The notes under the pieces are model-generated. The model did no database searches, was not told where the DNA came from, and was given only the letters and a program-made list of their open reading frames with translations. This document shows positions 11,001-20,936 of a stretch of DNA of 64,000 nt, one piece after another (the stretch's first letter is position 1; each line of letters starts with the position of its first letter). The translations under genes and the position numbers were made by a program. The DNA comes from Pseudevernia furfuracea (Eukaryota; Ascomycota; Lecanoromycetes; Lecanorales; Parmeliaceae). The DNA is taken from NCBI GenBank assembly GCA_022315425.1, contig JAIUPT010000020.1:1426001-1490000 (forward strand). Direction: 5' to 3'.

Positions 11001-11935
11001 TAAGAGCGGAGGCCGACGGAGATAAAGGAGAGTCCAGCATGGGGATTTCGGGGCTTGATGGCAGATCATAAGAACCTCACCCACAGACCGCCTGAAATTT
11101 TTGAGCCATTCATGACCGAGCTGACTACGCTTGCGAAGAAAGGGTGAGAAAGCACAAGGTGTGGAAGCCGAGAGGATCCGAAAACTTGCAGCTGATATGT
11201 ACTTAGACTAGAGTGAGAGCAGAGGTAGTTAAGTTAGTTGCTCTAGACAAAGCTGTACTACATACAGTACCTGTAGAGTACTCAAGAAAGATAAGCAATC
11301 ATCATCCTACTCGTACTCCTAGATGCTGCAAACGAACGTCTTCCTTATTAATCTGTGATCCTTGCTGTGAGACGTCGGGAAGTGCTCCGTTGGATAATGG
11401 TTGGTTGGTTGGTTCCGTGCTCGGATGTACAGTACTCCCGCCGAAAGACCCTGAACCCTGATGCTCGGGTCGTTAGCTTGTCACCTTGTGACGTTTAAGT
11501 TGACATGATATTCCTTCTTCAATTTGATTGGACATTCCGAACATTCCCATCCTTTTCCAAGACCGACTTTTTTACATCACTAATATTAATGTGTGTGAGA
11601 GTGTGAGAAAGAGAGGAGAGAAAGAGAGAGAAAAAGCTTCCGAACACCGCCGCCGAGATGTCGCTGACATATCCGAGTCGGCTGGCAACGTCATCACGTA
11701 ATCCTCTCTTGCCTTTCCCTCCGCGCTGGCCTTCAGCACTCTTCAAATATAACTCACTCCTCCTACAGCCTTAACTCCAGCTTCACTAAGCCTCTCTTTA
11801 CAGTACCTGATCCTTTGTATTTCATCAAATCGTCTCTTCCACCTCGCATCCGCCCAAGCTCTGCCGCTCACCCAGCAAACGGAAGTGGAACAAGGAGGAA
11901 ACAATCATATCCAGAAGTCGACATTAGAGTCCCTC
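11001..11935. other. Upstream region of the YTP1-like gene
   Basis: This is 0.9 kb between the small element and the YTP1-like start. It holds a purine-rich GA run at about 11598-11636 and CT-rich leader-like sequence at about 11760-11880 just ahead of the coding start, as in many fungal promoters. There is no coding signal that I can support. Confidence 0.4.
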
Positions 11936-13816
11936 ATGGTACATACATCAAGTCTCAGACTCATTCGCGCGGCCTTGCTGCTAGCGACAACATCTGTGGT
12001 TCTCGCTCATGGCCACGATGGCCATGCTGGCGAAACGGCAGACTTGGGGCCTGCGCCAAGTTCCATGTCAGCTGTAAGCATGAACTCAACGAGCGTGTCG
12101 CCGCAGAGCTACTTTACCTACCCAGCTTTGGGCGGCCTCGTCTTGGGACATATCGTCCTCATGACCGTTGCATGGTTCTTTCTCCTGCCTATTAGTAAGC
12201 ACATTCCTAAACCGCAACAACCCTTCTTCTGCTAATCATTGTACTGTAGGCGTAATGCTAAGCGTTGCGCGGTCTCGGCTTGCCCTCCCTGCTCAGCTAT
12301 TCTTCTCAGGGTTCCATTCAATTGGTCTGTTGCTTGGGACTGTCTACGGCTCCAAAACGCCTGATCTATATGAGAATAACGCTCATAATAAACTTGGGTG
12401 GATCGTCACCTGGATCGTTGTGGCGCAGTGCGTTATCGGACTTGCCAAGCTGGCTGTCAGTTCCAAGAAACGTCAGCATGTCGATGCTGAGGAGCAGACT
12501 GCGTTCTTGCCCATATCGACCGAAGCTTTGGCGCAACACCATCAGGCAACTTACTCTCCCGACGAGTATCGCTATTCGCGTGATAGTGGTCATTTCACAG
12601 CATCAGACGCCTCTCGCAGCCAGTCTATCTCGTCAATGCAGGACCACGAAAACGAAGAGCAACAAAAGTTTCTCGAGTACCAGAATACGCACGCAGATAC
12701 GGATGCAGAGTACATGGAGAAGCGGGTTAACACGACAACGCAGCGCGTCGCATCCCTCATAGCCGCTATGATGTCCCTGCGAACAATGAGAGCTTTGAAT
12801 GTTGTACATAACGCCATCGACTGCGTGAGCATGCCACTTGGGTCCGCTGCTATTGTGTCTGGTGCAGTGGTCTACGGAGGCGTATTCGTAAGTTGTGGTT
12901 GATACCTTTACCCTGGGCACCGTGAGAGCTGATACCCACTCAGCGTGGCGACAATGTCTTTAATGGTCTTGCGCATACCGTCAAGGGCGGAATATTCTTT
13001 TGGTATGGTCTCCTCACCCTGGGACGGTGGATGGGCTGCTTCGGCGAGATGGGCTGGGCATGGAACGTTCGCCCGCCTGTCGGAGTTGTCAGCCGTCGGA
13101 AGGCTGCGATGCCCTCTGCGGAATTTGTCGAGTCTTTGGTTATTTTCCTATACGGCGCATCCAACGTCTTCCTGGAACATCTTGCTGCATGGGGAGACGC
13201 ATGGAGTGCGCAAGACTTGGAGCACGTATCAATTACCATCATGTTCTTGGGGGGTGGTCTTTGTGGTCTTCTTATCGAGTCGACGCGGATTCGTGACCTG
13301 CTCAACACGTCGATTTTGATTTCCCCTGCCGCGGAATCTAACAAGGAGCTCTTGAATGAGCCAAAGACGTACTCTTTTTCCATGAATCCTCTCCCAGGTC
13401 TCATCATTCTTCTTCTAGGTCTGATGATGAGCTCCCATCACCAAGCATCCATGGTATCCACTATGATCCACAAGCAGTGGGGCACCCTTCTTGTCGGATT
13501 TGCATTGGCACGTGCGGTCACCTACGTTCTGCAATACGTGGCTCCGCCATCATCATATCTGCCATCACGCCCACCTTCAGAGATCATTAGCTCTTTCTGT
13601 CTCATATCAGGCGGTCTGATATTCATGGCTAGCAACAAGGATACTGTTGCGGCTATGGAGCATCACGACCTGCATGCTATGTTTCCTTTCACCGTAACAA
13701 TGGGGTTTACGTCCTTCCTCATGGCTTGGGCCATTGTTGTCCTTGCGGTCAAAGGGTGGGCGGTGAGAAGCAGGCAGGCATCCCAGATGGCCGGCTTTTC
13801 CATCAGTGATGCCTAA
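11936..13816 (+). CDS. YTP1-like multi-pass membrane protein
   Basis: This is a homologue of yeast Ytp1, a family of polytopic membrane proteins with an N-terminal DUF2427-type region; the molecular function is unknown. It starts MVHTSSLRLIRAALLLATTS with a signal peptide ending near VVLAHGHDGH (His-rich after cleavage). Spans include GGLVLGHIVLMTVAWFFLLP and LGWIVTWIVVAQCVIGLAKL. A hydrophilic loop of about 100 residues follows (Ser/Glu/Gln-rich). The second half has NVFNGLAHTVKGGIFFWYGL, TLGRWMGCFGEMGWAWNVRP, ESLVIFLYGASNVFLEHLAA and SSFCLISGGLIFMASNKDTV, characteristic of the YTP1 domain. Two short introns lie at about 12194-12249 and 12888-12943. The start is the ATG at 11936; the upstream frame has only GTG. 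Confidence 0.88.
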
Positions 13817-14000
13817 CTAAGAGCATGCGGTCAGGATTGCAGGGACTTCTCCTCCTCGGATATCTGAAGCGATTTAGCGTAACGACCTTATGCATTCCTC
13901 TCGTTTGGATCAGGCGCGTCTATGGTGCAGCAGGGTTAATTAAAGATACCCCTTTGACACTGTCGGAGAAAAATTTGTGTCTGTCTCAATGGCGGTGATA

Positions 14001-14142
14001 GTGTCTATAGAGCTCCCTATAATGATAAGCAAAACTAGTTTAAAACTCACATGTAAAGCTGCCAAGTAGCTGTGTATATAGAGCTCCCTAAAATGATAAG
14101 CAAAATTACTTCAAACTCACATGTAATGCGACCAAGTAGCTG
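14001..14142. repeat. Two 71-bp tandem repeats
   Basis: Units 14001-14071 and 14072-14142 share TATAGAGCTCCCTA, AATGATAAGCAAAA, AACTCACATGTAA and CCAAGTAGCT with scattered differences. They lie just outside the pogo remnant, between the YTP1-like gene and the transposon block. Confidence 0.75.
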
Positions 14143-14155
14143 GATGCAAATTTGC

Positions 14156-14195
14156 CTCGACTGATCGTGTCATGCCCGTACACTTAAGATACAAC
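14156..14195 (+). repeat. Left copy of 40-bp direct repeat flanking the transposon block
   Basis: It contains CTCGACTGATCGTGTCATGC then CCGTACACTTAAGATACAAC. The copy at 22205-22244 differs at one position (G to C). Confidence 0.85.
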
Positions 14196-14416
14196 GTGCC
14201 TGACCAGGATTCGAGAATGATCAGGATTTGAGAATCTTAGTAAGCACATCAAAAATTTGACAGTCTAGCCATATTTGGAAGGATTTGTAACTAGCGTCTA
14301 TTCTATCAAATAAACATCCCCCAATGTAAATATACGAATTTCGATCAATTGAGTCGCTATTGCTTGTAAATCTTCTCCTAAGTCTTCTCCTAGATCTTCT
14401 ATCGAATCTTATAGCA

Positions 14417-15485
14417 ATGCCCGGAAAGCGACGGCCTAAGGCCTCTGATCTTCAGGCTCGTAAGGCTAAGGCCTTGAAGGCCTGAAACAAGGATCCCACC
14501 CTGAAAATCTCCAAACTTGCTCTGGAATATGATATACCGATCTCTTCTTTCTATGTTCGTACTCGAGGTCGTAAGACACACAGCGAAGCAGCCGAAAGTC
14601 TGAGAATCTTTAACAATGACGAGGAAAAGACCCTAGTCGAATGGTGCATCAAACTAATCAATTGGGGACACCCACCAAGGGTAGAGACTCTTAGAACTTT
14701 GATCTCAGAACTACTTCAACTCAAGATCGAGGATTCAATTAAACAAGTAGAAAAGCATTGGACGGAACGCTTTATTAAACGACATCAACAGTTAAAAATC
14801 ACATATAGCCGGGCATTAGACAATAATCGTGTCAAAGTCACACACTCTGAAACCATTCGTCGATGATTTGATCTTTTGACTAGTACTGTCAAAGAGTATA
14901 ATATCAAAGAAGAACACATCTTCAATTTTGACGAGAAGAGTGTTTTAATGAGCATAACTGCAACGACTAAAATCATCAGTCAAGTCAAAGACAAGCGGCG
15001 ATTTAAAACTCAGTCAGGCAATCGCGAATTGATCACAATCATCGAAGGTGTAAATAGTGAAGGCTGAAGTATTTCATCGACTTTGATATTTAAAGACAAG
15101 CACCAGCAGAGCAGCTGATAAAAGCAAAATCTAATATCTAAGACTAGAATCGCTATCAGTTTTAGGGGTTGAACGAACTCTCAGATAGTCGTGAAGTGAT
15201 TAGTTGAGGTATTTGATATCTATATAGAAAGATTTGTAGACAAAGACGACTATCGATTGCTTGTTCTGAACGAACATGATAGTCATGTCTCGTGACAATT
15301 TGTTATGGCCTATTATGATCGAAGAATTCTATCATTATGTCTTCTCTCTCATATCACATATCTTCTTCAGTCTCTGAATGTTGCTATATTCGAGCCTCTT
15401 CAAAAGATATACGATGATCTTGTTAGTCAAGAGAGTGAGATAGAAATTGACTCTATTAATAAAGATATCTTAATAAATCACTTCA
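14417..15485 (+). pseudogene. 5' part of a pogo/Fot-type transposase, degenerate
   Basis: The frame starts MPGKRRPKASDLQARKAKAL and is soon interrupted. It continues with a CENP-B/Psq-like helix-turn-helix (LKISKLALEYDIPISSFYVR), then a Tc5-type HTH (TLVEWCIKLINWGHPPRVET and HWTERFIKRHQQLKITYSRA). The DDE domain begins HIFNFDEKSVLM (first catalytic Asp). The second motif, normally LDGHGSH, reads LNEHDSH, so the second catalytic Asp is changed. At least six stops interrupt the frame (for example TGA near 14484, 14864 and 15065). The frame is cut at 15485 by the LTR element insertion and continues at 21139. Confidence 0.8.
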
Positions 15486-15688
15486 TGTTACGAGCGTACC
15501 TCGCATCCCTTTGTGACACACCTTCCTTTGTTGACACGCCTTCCCCCTTTAGGCTTAGCGTGTCTTGGCAGGTTCACTCCGCCATACATATATGGCCTGC
15601 CCTCCCAGTACATAGTTGTTCTGCATCTAGTTGTCTCATTCTATACACCTACATGACTTGACTCTGTACTGGTCCTGACACTACAACT
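15486..15688 (+). repeat. 5' LTR of element A
   Basis: It begins TGTTACGAGCGTACCTCGCA and ends at about ACACTACAACT. It is identical to the 3' copy except next to the inner end. It shares its ends and central blocks (GGCTTAGCGTGTCTTGGCAG) with the element B LTRs, so both belong to one family. Confidence 0.85.
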
Positions 15689-15762
15689 AGATCACCCTCA
15701 CTCCATTCGTTTTTTTGACAGCAAGCGAATTCAAATAAGTATGCTGGCAGGAGCTTTATCAA

Positions 15763-15955
15763 GAGACTAAGTGAGACCAAGACACCTTCACCGGTTGAGG
15801 CCAATATCGACCATTGAGATATCGTATCCCTGGGTCTACCCACCATACGGGCAGAGGACTGAGTATCAAGAGACTAAGTGAGATCAAGACACCTTCGGGT
15901 TGAGATCAATATCGACCATTGAGATAGACACCTCTGGGTCTGGCCACCAGACGGC
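15763..15955. repeat. Imperfect tandem duplication in element A leader
   Basis: Two copies about 105 bp apart share ATCAAGAGACTAAGTGAGA, CAAGACACCTTC, CAATATCGACCATTGAGATA and the segment CTGGGTCT. It lies directly after the 5' LTR and is probably part of the untranslated leader. Confidence 0.7.
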
Positions 15956-16706
15956 AAGGGGGACCAAAGAGCTATTCAGACAGCGGAACCGCCTTGTGTA
16001 CAGTGAGCAAGGATAAAGAAGTTACTGGACCATTCGTACGGCTAGCGAATCAGAAAGAAGTCGCCAAAACACCTCCCCACCCCACAGCGAGCCTGCTACA
16101 AGGCAACGGGATCAGACCCGAAACAACAACAGCAAACGGACGACCTCTTTATTGAGCATGTCGGCCACATAACACAGGGTTTTCACGGCGCCCAATTCGG
16201 TTAAGAAACGTCTTCACAGCACCCTCCGCAAGAAAACCTTCTCTGGGCGGATGCACCTTCTCTGCCCGCATTCTAACCCCGCCTGGGCTTCACATCTGAA
16301 TTTGCCAGCAAATCACCCCATCAAAATAACACCACCGCAAACAACATTCTTCAAAGCACTCACATTCTTTGCGGGGTGTCAAACGGTCAGCAAGCAAGGA
16401 AGTTAGTGGAAACAAAGAAAACCGGCATTCAGCATCCCAACACTTTTTTTCTTTCAACACCGACAGGCTCAATTTCAGCCACCTGCACGACATCGGAAGC
16501 AGGTGACACATTCGATTCTTTTTTCCCCTTTTTATCATTTTCACGATCATGACGAACTACAACACAAATTCTACGAATCAGGCGCTTGAGTTACGGGCGT
16601 AATCTATGTCAGACAGGTCATTGACAGCGGAGTACTTATCGGTCTTAGGACGGGTGTCAAGAACTTAGTATTGGTGAGACACCGGCAGTCGAAGCGGTAG
16701 GCTTAC

Positions 16707-17000
16707 GAAGCGAATGGATGCAATGGATAGCACTACGGAACAACACAGCGACGGACGTCGAATGGCAAGAGGCTATGGTCAGGACATGAATAGGAGGTGG
16801 ATATTTGATGGCAAGAGCTCGGGACAACATGGACAATACTCCCAGCACAGGCTGCCAGCGGGAGTTGATGTGGATGCATGCGATGGATTTTTTCGATTCT
16901 ACATGGACAACATGGGCAAGGCAATGTGACTGCAGCACGCATGGACAATGTTGGCATGGACAAAACAATGTGGCTGCTGCGGGCATGGACAACACAAGCG
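16707..17000. repeat. Degenerate ATGGACAA-type short repeats
   Basis: Copies of CATGGACAA or ATGGACAACA recur about eight times with variable spacing across this part of element A. No matching sequence is in element B. Several overlapping short frames cross it but none looks like a protein. Confidence 0.5.
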
Positions 17001-17129
17001 TTTACGGAATCACTGGCCCGGATCAGGCCTAGCGCACTCAAATCAGCATGCGATTCGGCCAAACCTCGGACATGTTGTTTTTGAGCGATTCCAGGCCATT
17101 CCAGAATGGCGCCAAGACTCGTTTTTCAC

Positions 17130-17265
17130 TCAGGCAAATTCGAATGCTCAGCGACTTGATATTCAACAACAACGCCATATGACAGCTACCTTCTTCGCCT
17201 CCCCCCGAGCCATAGTCTATGACTGCCGACGACGCCATAGCCGGAGGCCCGAAGCGTGTTGTTGA
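17130..17265 (+). pseudogene. Relic of the BIR-gag C terminus in element A
   Basis: The frame reads NAQRLDIQQQRHMTATFFAS then PRAIVYDCRRRHSRRPEACC and stop, closely matching the C terminus of the intact element B protein (AQRLSYQQQRQVTPSFFASP, then RRPEACY). Upstream homology (LKSACDS) is out of frame, so the copy is broken. The BIR, coiled-coil and zinc-finger parts are absent. Confidence 0.8.
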
Positions 17266-17700
17266 TGTCGTCGTCGCCCTCGGTGGATTTGGTCCCAGGG
17301 AGAAGACCACTCCGCTGCCCCAAAAGGATTTGATATTGGTTTAAGATTTAAGGTTCGGGCGGTTCGGAAGGCCTCAGCCAATCACAGGCCTTCATTTCTG
17401 GATTTCTTCTCCGGCCGCAAATCCAATATCAGCTGTCCACTCCATGGCAAAATACCTTCTTGGCCACCATTTCTTCAACTCTTCACCAATGAAGGCCGTT
17501 CCAGCACCCCTGCGACCGCATGACGTCATGCTAGCGACATGACATCGCCAAGACGTCATCGAAGCAACGTGGGATCAGCATCATGACAGAAAAGAATAGC
17601 GCCGATCCCCCAGCACCATGTTTCTGCTTTTGTTCTTTCTTTCACATGCATAGCGAGCGACTATGAGCGAGCGACTACAGCCATGAGGACATGTCTTTTC

Positions 17701-17715
17701 GAAGGGGGGGGGTAG
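17701..17715 (+). other. Polypurine tract of element A
   Basis: GAAGGGGGGGGGTAG abuts the 3' LTR and is the expected plus-strand priming site. The same motif, inverted, abuts the 3' LTR of element B. Confidence 0.7.
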
Positions 17716-17918
17716 TGTTACGAGCGTACCTCGCATCCCTTTGTGACACACCTTCCTTTGTTGACACGCCTTCCCCCTTTAGGCTTAGCGTGTCTTGGCA
17801 GGTTCACTCCGCCATACATATATGGCCTGCCCTCCCAGTACATAGTTGTTCTGCATCTAGTTGTCTCATTCTATACACCTACATGACTTGACTCTGTACT
17901 GGTCCTGACACTATAACC
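17716..17918 (+). repeat. 3' LTR of element A
   Basis: This copy matches 15486-15688 base for base except at the inner end (ACTATAAC against ACTACAAC). Its last bases (ATAAC) are shared with the truncated start of the adjacent element B LTR. Confidence 0.85.
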
Positions 17919-18085
17919 GTAGTGTAGTATGTAACGAAGATAACAAGCTAAGGAGCAACTATGGACTGGGAGGGAGGCCATATATGTATGGCGGAGTGAA
18001 CCTGCCAAGACACGCTAAGCCTGATAGGGCTAGCGTAGGTGTCAAAGGTACGAGGTGTCAAGGGATGCAGGGTACGCTCGTAACA
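17914..18085 (-). repeat. 3' LTR of element B, truncated
   Basis: It starts ATAACCGTAGTGTAGTATG and ends CGCTCGTAACA in plus coordinates. It is identical to 20965-21138 but lacks the outer ~28 bp present at 20937-20964. The missing end coincides with the end of the element A LTR. Confidence 0.85.
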
Positions 18086-18100
18086 CTACCCCCCCCCGAA
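18086..18100 (-). other. Polypurine tract of element B
   Basis: On the minus strand this reads CTTCGGGGGGGGGTAG just before the 3' LTR, matching element A and fixing the element's orientation. Confidence 0.7.
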
Positions 18101-18545
18101 GAAGCGCTGGTCCCCAGTGCTGTAGAAAAGAAGAAAAGAAGAAGAAAAAACAAACGCTATGCATGCCTGGTCGCTGAAAAATCATAAAAAACAAAGAACT
18201 TTTGGCCCTAGCGCTCGCTTTCTCCTTGCGGCGATGATGTTGATCCCAATTTAATTCGATGACGTCTTGGCGATGCCATGTCGCTAGCATGACGTCATGC
18301 GGTGGCAGGGGTTCAGGAATGGCCTCCATTGGTGAAGAATTGAAGAAATGGTGGCCAAGGACGTGTTTTGCCATGCAGCAGCCATTTGATATTCGATTTT
18401 CGAACGGAGAAGAAATCCAGAAATGAAGGCCTGTAATCGGCTGAAGGCCTTCCGAACCGCCCGAACCTTAAACCTTAAATCGATATCAAATGGTTTTGGC
18501 GCAGTCTTCTCCATGAGGCCAAATCCACCGAGGGCGACGACGTCA

Positions 18546-20027
18546 TCAATAACACGCTTCGGGCCTCCGGCTATGATGGCGTCGGTAGCCATAGACTATA
18601 GCTCGAGGTGATGCGAAGAAGGAAGGCGTTACTTGACGTTGTTGTTGATAACTCAGTCGCTGAGCACTGGTTTTTGGCATGGTGAAAAATGGAGTCTTGG
18701 CGCCCTTCTGAGGAATCAAATTTGAGGCGATTGCCGGGGTCTTTGCATCGCATGCTGATTTGACTGCGCTAGACCCGATTTGGCGACTTGGAGATCTCAT
18801 GTCAATTTGGCGTCCATGGAACTTCTCATATAAATCCTTGACTGTGAGTGTGGGAAGAACGGTCCTGGAACGAGTAACTGGGCGAATCCATGAGGATTTG
18901 ATTGATTTGAGAGGTGCATAGCGCATGTAGAGGTCAGCGATTGTGAGGTAATTTTTTGGTGTTGATGACTGATACACCGGAGGCGGGGTTGTAGAACGAT
19001 ATTCCGGCGGAGGTGTTGCCGGGCAAGATGTAGAGATTTCAGATGAGGATGGATAAGAAGTAGCGCTCTCAGCAGGGGTGAGTGTTGACAGGCTAGATTT
19101 ATGAGGCGCTATGCTCTTGATGGGAGATGATTGCTGACAGTCTCGATTGCGGAGGTGCTCATGCAGCTGATTTTTTGACTCGAAGGTTCCCTCGCAGTGC
19201 TTGCACGAGGCCTTGTTGCAGGTGACCATTTGGCTATGACTTAATAGTCGGCTGATGGAGGAGAATGCAGCTGAGCAAACTATGCATTTGTGATACTCTT
19301 GAGGCATTTGCGGAGCTGGTTTTGAAGTCTCTTGCGGAGTTGTTTGGGAAGCTGACTTTGGAGTTTCTCTTCCGAATTTGGCTGTCAGCACCTCCATGTA
19401 CTTGGCGAGAGTCGCGTCTTTCAGAGCTTCTTGAATGCTTTGACTCCACTGAAATGCTGGTCCACGAAGGCATTTGGGAAGCAATTCTATGACATCAACC
19501 TCTCGGTATTGGTCAGCACACTGTAGAATATGCTCGACGAACTTGTCAATTTCATGATATAGACGAAGTTCCGGAAAGTCGAATTGCAGGGAGGGATCAA
19601 AGAAGCCAATATCCCGAGGCGTTGGGGTGGGTCTTTGAGCTTCTTTCTGAGCAGCTTTTTGAGCAGCTTCTTGAGCTTCTTGAGCTTCTTTATCAGCAGC
19701 TTTGCGAGCTTCTTTCTCAGCAGCTTCTTGAGCTTCCTCGGCTTGAATACTTAATTTGGGAGCGTCGAGAATCGTTTTCACCCAGTCTCGCCTCATTTTT
19801 ATGGCAGAGGCACATTTGGGCGATCGACGTAGATGCTGTATGAGTGCGTTATCGTCTTCTTTCCAGCTGTCAAGATTGATTGCACAATCATTGCATTGTA
19901 CATTATCATGACATTCTTTTGTAGGGGCATAGACGAATGCAGCCGCGGCAAATTCTTTTGGTTGCGGAAATGAAAAGGTATGTGGCCAAGAAGAGAATGT
20001 AGCGAGTCGTTCTTCGTAGGACTTCAT
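18546..20027 (-). CDS. Gag-like retroelement protein with N-terminal BIR domain and paired zinc fingers
   Basis: This is an uninterrupted 493-residue frame inside LTR element B. Residues 5-75 match a BIR (baculoviral IAP repeat) fold: ERLATFSSWP, then AAAAFVYAP, then C45-x2-C48-x16-H65-x6-C72, the exact BIR zinc spacing, with W55 in the expected DSW position. Residues about 95-132 are an Ala/Glu/Lys heptad-rich coiled coil. Residues about 140-220 look like a retrotransposon gag core (FVEHILQCADQYREVD, FQWSQSIQEAL). Residues about 245-305 hold two C-x2-C-x11-13-H-type fingers. The Pro/Ser-rich tail has two related motifs, LTIADLYMRYAP and LTVKDLYEKFHG. The start is the only ATG ahead of the BIR. 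BIR-bearing proteins normally act in mitosis or cell death (fungal Bir1). The role in a gag is unknown, and an assembly or RNA-binding role is inference. Confidence 0.85.
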   Translation of the reverse strand: MKSYEERLATFSSWPHTFSFPQPKEFAAAAFVYAPTKECHDNVQCNDCAINLDSWKEDDNALIQHLRRSPKCASAIKMRRDWVKTILDAPKLSIQAEEAQEAAEKEARKAADKEAQEAQEAAQKAAQKEAQRPTPTPRDIGFFDPSLQFDFPELRLYHEIDKFVEHILQCADQYREVDVIELLPKCLRGPAFQWSQSIQEALKDATLAKYMEVLTAKFGRETPKSASQTTPQETSKPAPQMPQEYHKCIVCSAAFSSISRLLSHSQMVTCNKASCKHCEGTFESKNQLHEHLRNRDCQQSSPIKSIAPHKSSLSTLTPAESATSYPSSSEISTSCPATPPPEYRSTTPPPVYQSSTPKNYLTIADLYMRYAPLKSIKSSWIRPVTRSRTVLPTLTVKDLYEKFHGRQIDMRSPSRQIGSSAVKSACDAKTPAIASNLIPQKGAKTPFFTMPKTSAQRLSYQQQRQVTPSFFASPRAIVYGYRRHHSRRPEACY

Positions 20028-20936
20028 GATTAATCGAGTATTCAGTTAAGAGGTCGACTCGTGAGAGGGAGGGAGTTTCGTAGAAATTGAGGTATGAAGT
20101 TTTGATGTTGAGAGGTAATTCTTGTTGCAGGGCTGAATTTGCGGGAGGAGAAAGAGTATCAGCCCAGAGGTTTTGTTGCGGAGGGTACTGTGAAGGCGTT
20201 TCTTAATCGAATTGAGCGCCGTTAAGAACACGAATAGTTGAATGTATATTCTTTTGAGCGCCCCAAGGTCCGGCGTTGGTGCCGTGAAAACCCTGTGTTT
20301 TGGAACGTTTTGTCCTTGAAATGAGACGTTCAGAACTCGGGTTGAATGTGTGATTGAGAAATTTTTGTGAGGGTTGGTTTTCGTGAAGTAGGGTAGGAAT
20401 CGAAACGGAGCGGAGCACTTTCTTTCTCCTGGCGTGCTTGACCAAGACAAGAGTAAGGATCTGATGTACGGAGGCGACAGGCGAGTTTGGTATGTGGTTT
20501 TCTGCCGCTGAGATTGAGTTCTTTGATGTTGAAGATGGTGGTGTTGAGAATATTCTAGATTTCGGTGTTAAGAATCGCGTAGCACTTTCTTTCTCCTGGC
20601 GTGCTTAACCAAGGCAAGGGTAAGGATTTAATGTATGGTGACAGAGTGGTTTCTTGAGTGGTTGTGGTGTGAAACCCGAAGGCGGTGAAATTGCTGAAGT
20701 TGCGGGCGGAGAAGAATTCTTGAAAAGGATGTAGCAAGCTGAGTTCTTGTCCGCTTGAGTTGCCACGAAGAATGTAGGTGTTCTGAGGTGCTGGAAGGAT
20801 GATTTTTCTTCTGGTTGAGGCACGAGATCCTCGTGGCTGAAGGCCTGGTCGACTGGGATTCAGTCCATGTGCCTTCCTGTGGCTACTGGTTGGAACACAT
20901 ATGAAGATGCGTCCCGGTAAGGGTTTGGAATGAGCT
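20028..20936 (-). other. Leader of element B with internal duplication
   Basis: About 0.9 kb lies between the 5' LTR and the gag start. A block GCACTTTCTTTCTCCTGGCG followed by TGCTTRACCAA is present twice (about 20410-20465 and 20580-20640). Open minus-strand frames cross it (for example 20046-20450) but match nothing I know, and I treat the region as untranslated leader. Confidence 0.55.

Larger units (their letters stand above)
15486..17918 (+). mobile_element. LTR element A, 2.4 kb, non-autonomous
   Basis: Direct repeats of about 203 bp (15486-15688 and 17716-17918) begin TGTTACGAGCG and end near ACTAYAAC. They are essentially identical, so insertion was recent. A polypurine tract (GAAGGGGGGGGGTAG) directly precedes the 3' LTR, fixing plus orientation. 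The interior has no pol or intact gag. It holds a 105-bp tandem duplication just after the 5' LTR, a region of ATGGACAA-type repeats (16707-17000), and the decayed 3' end of the same gag gene that is intact in element B. It is a deletion derivative of the element B family. Confidence 0.82.

Noticed and set aside
14001..14142. CRISPR-like repeats
   Set aside because: Only two adjacent 71-bp units without spacers, in a eukaryotic genome.
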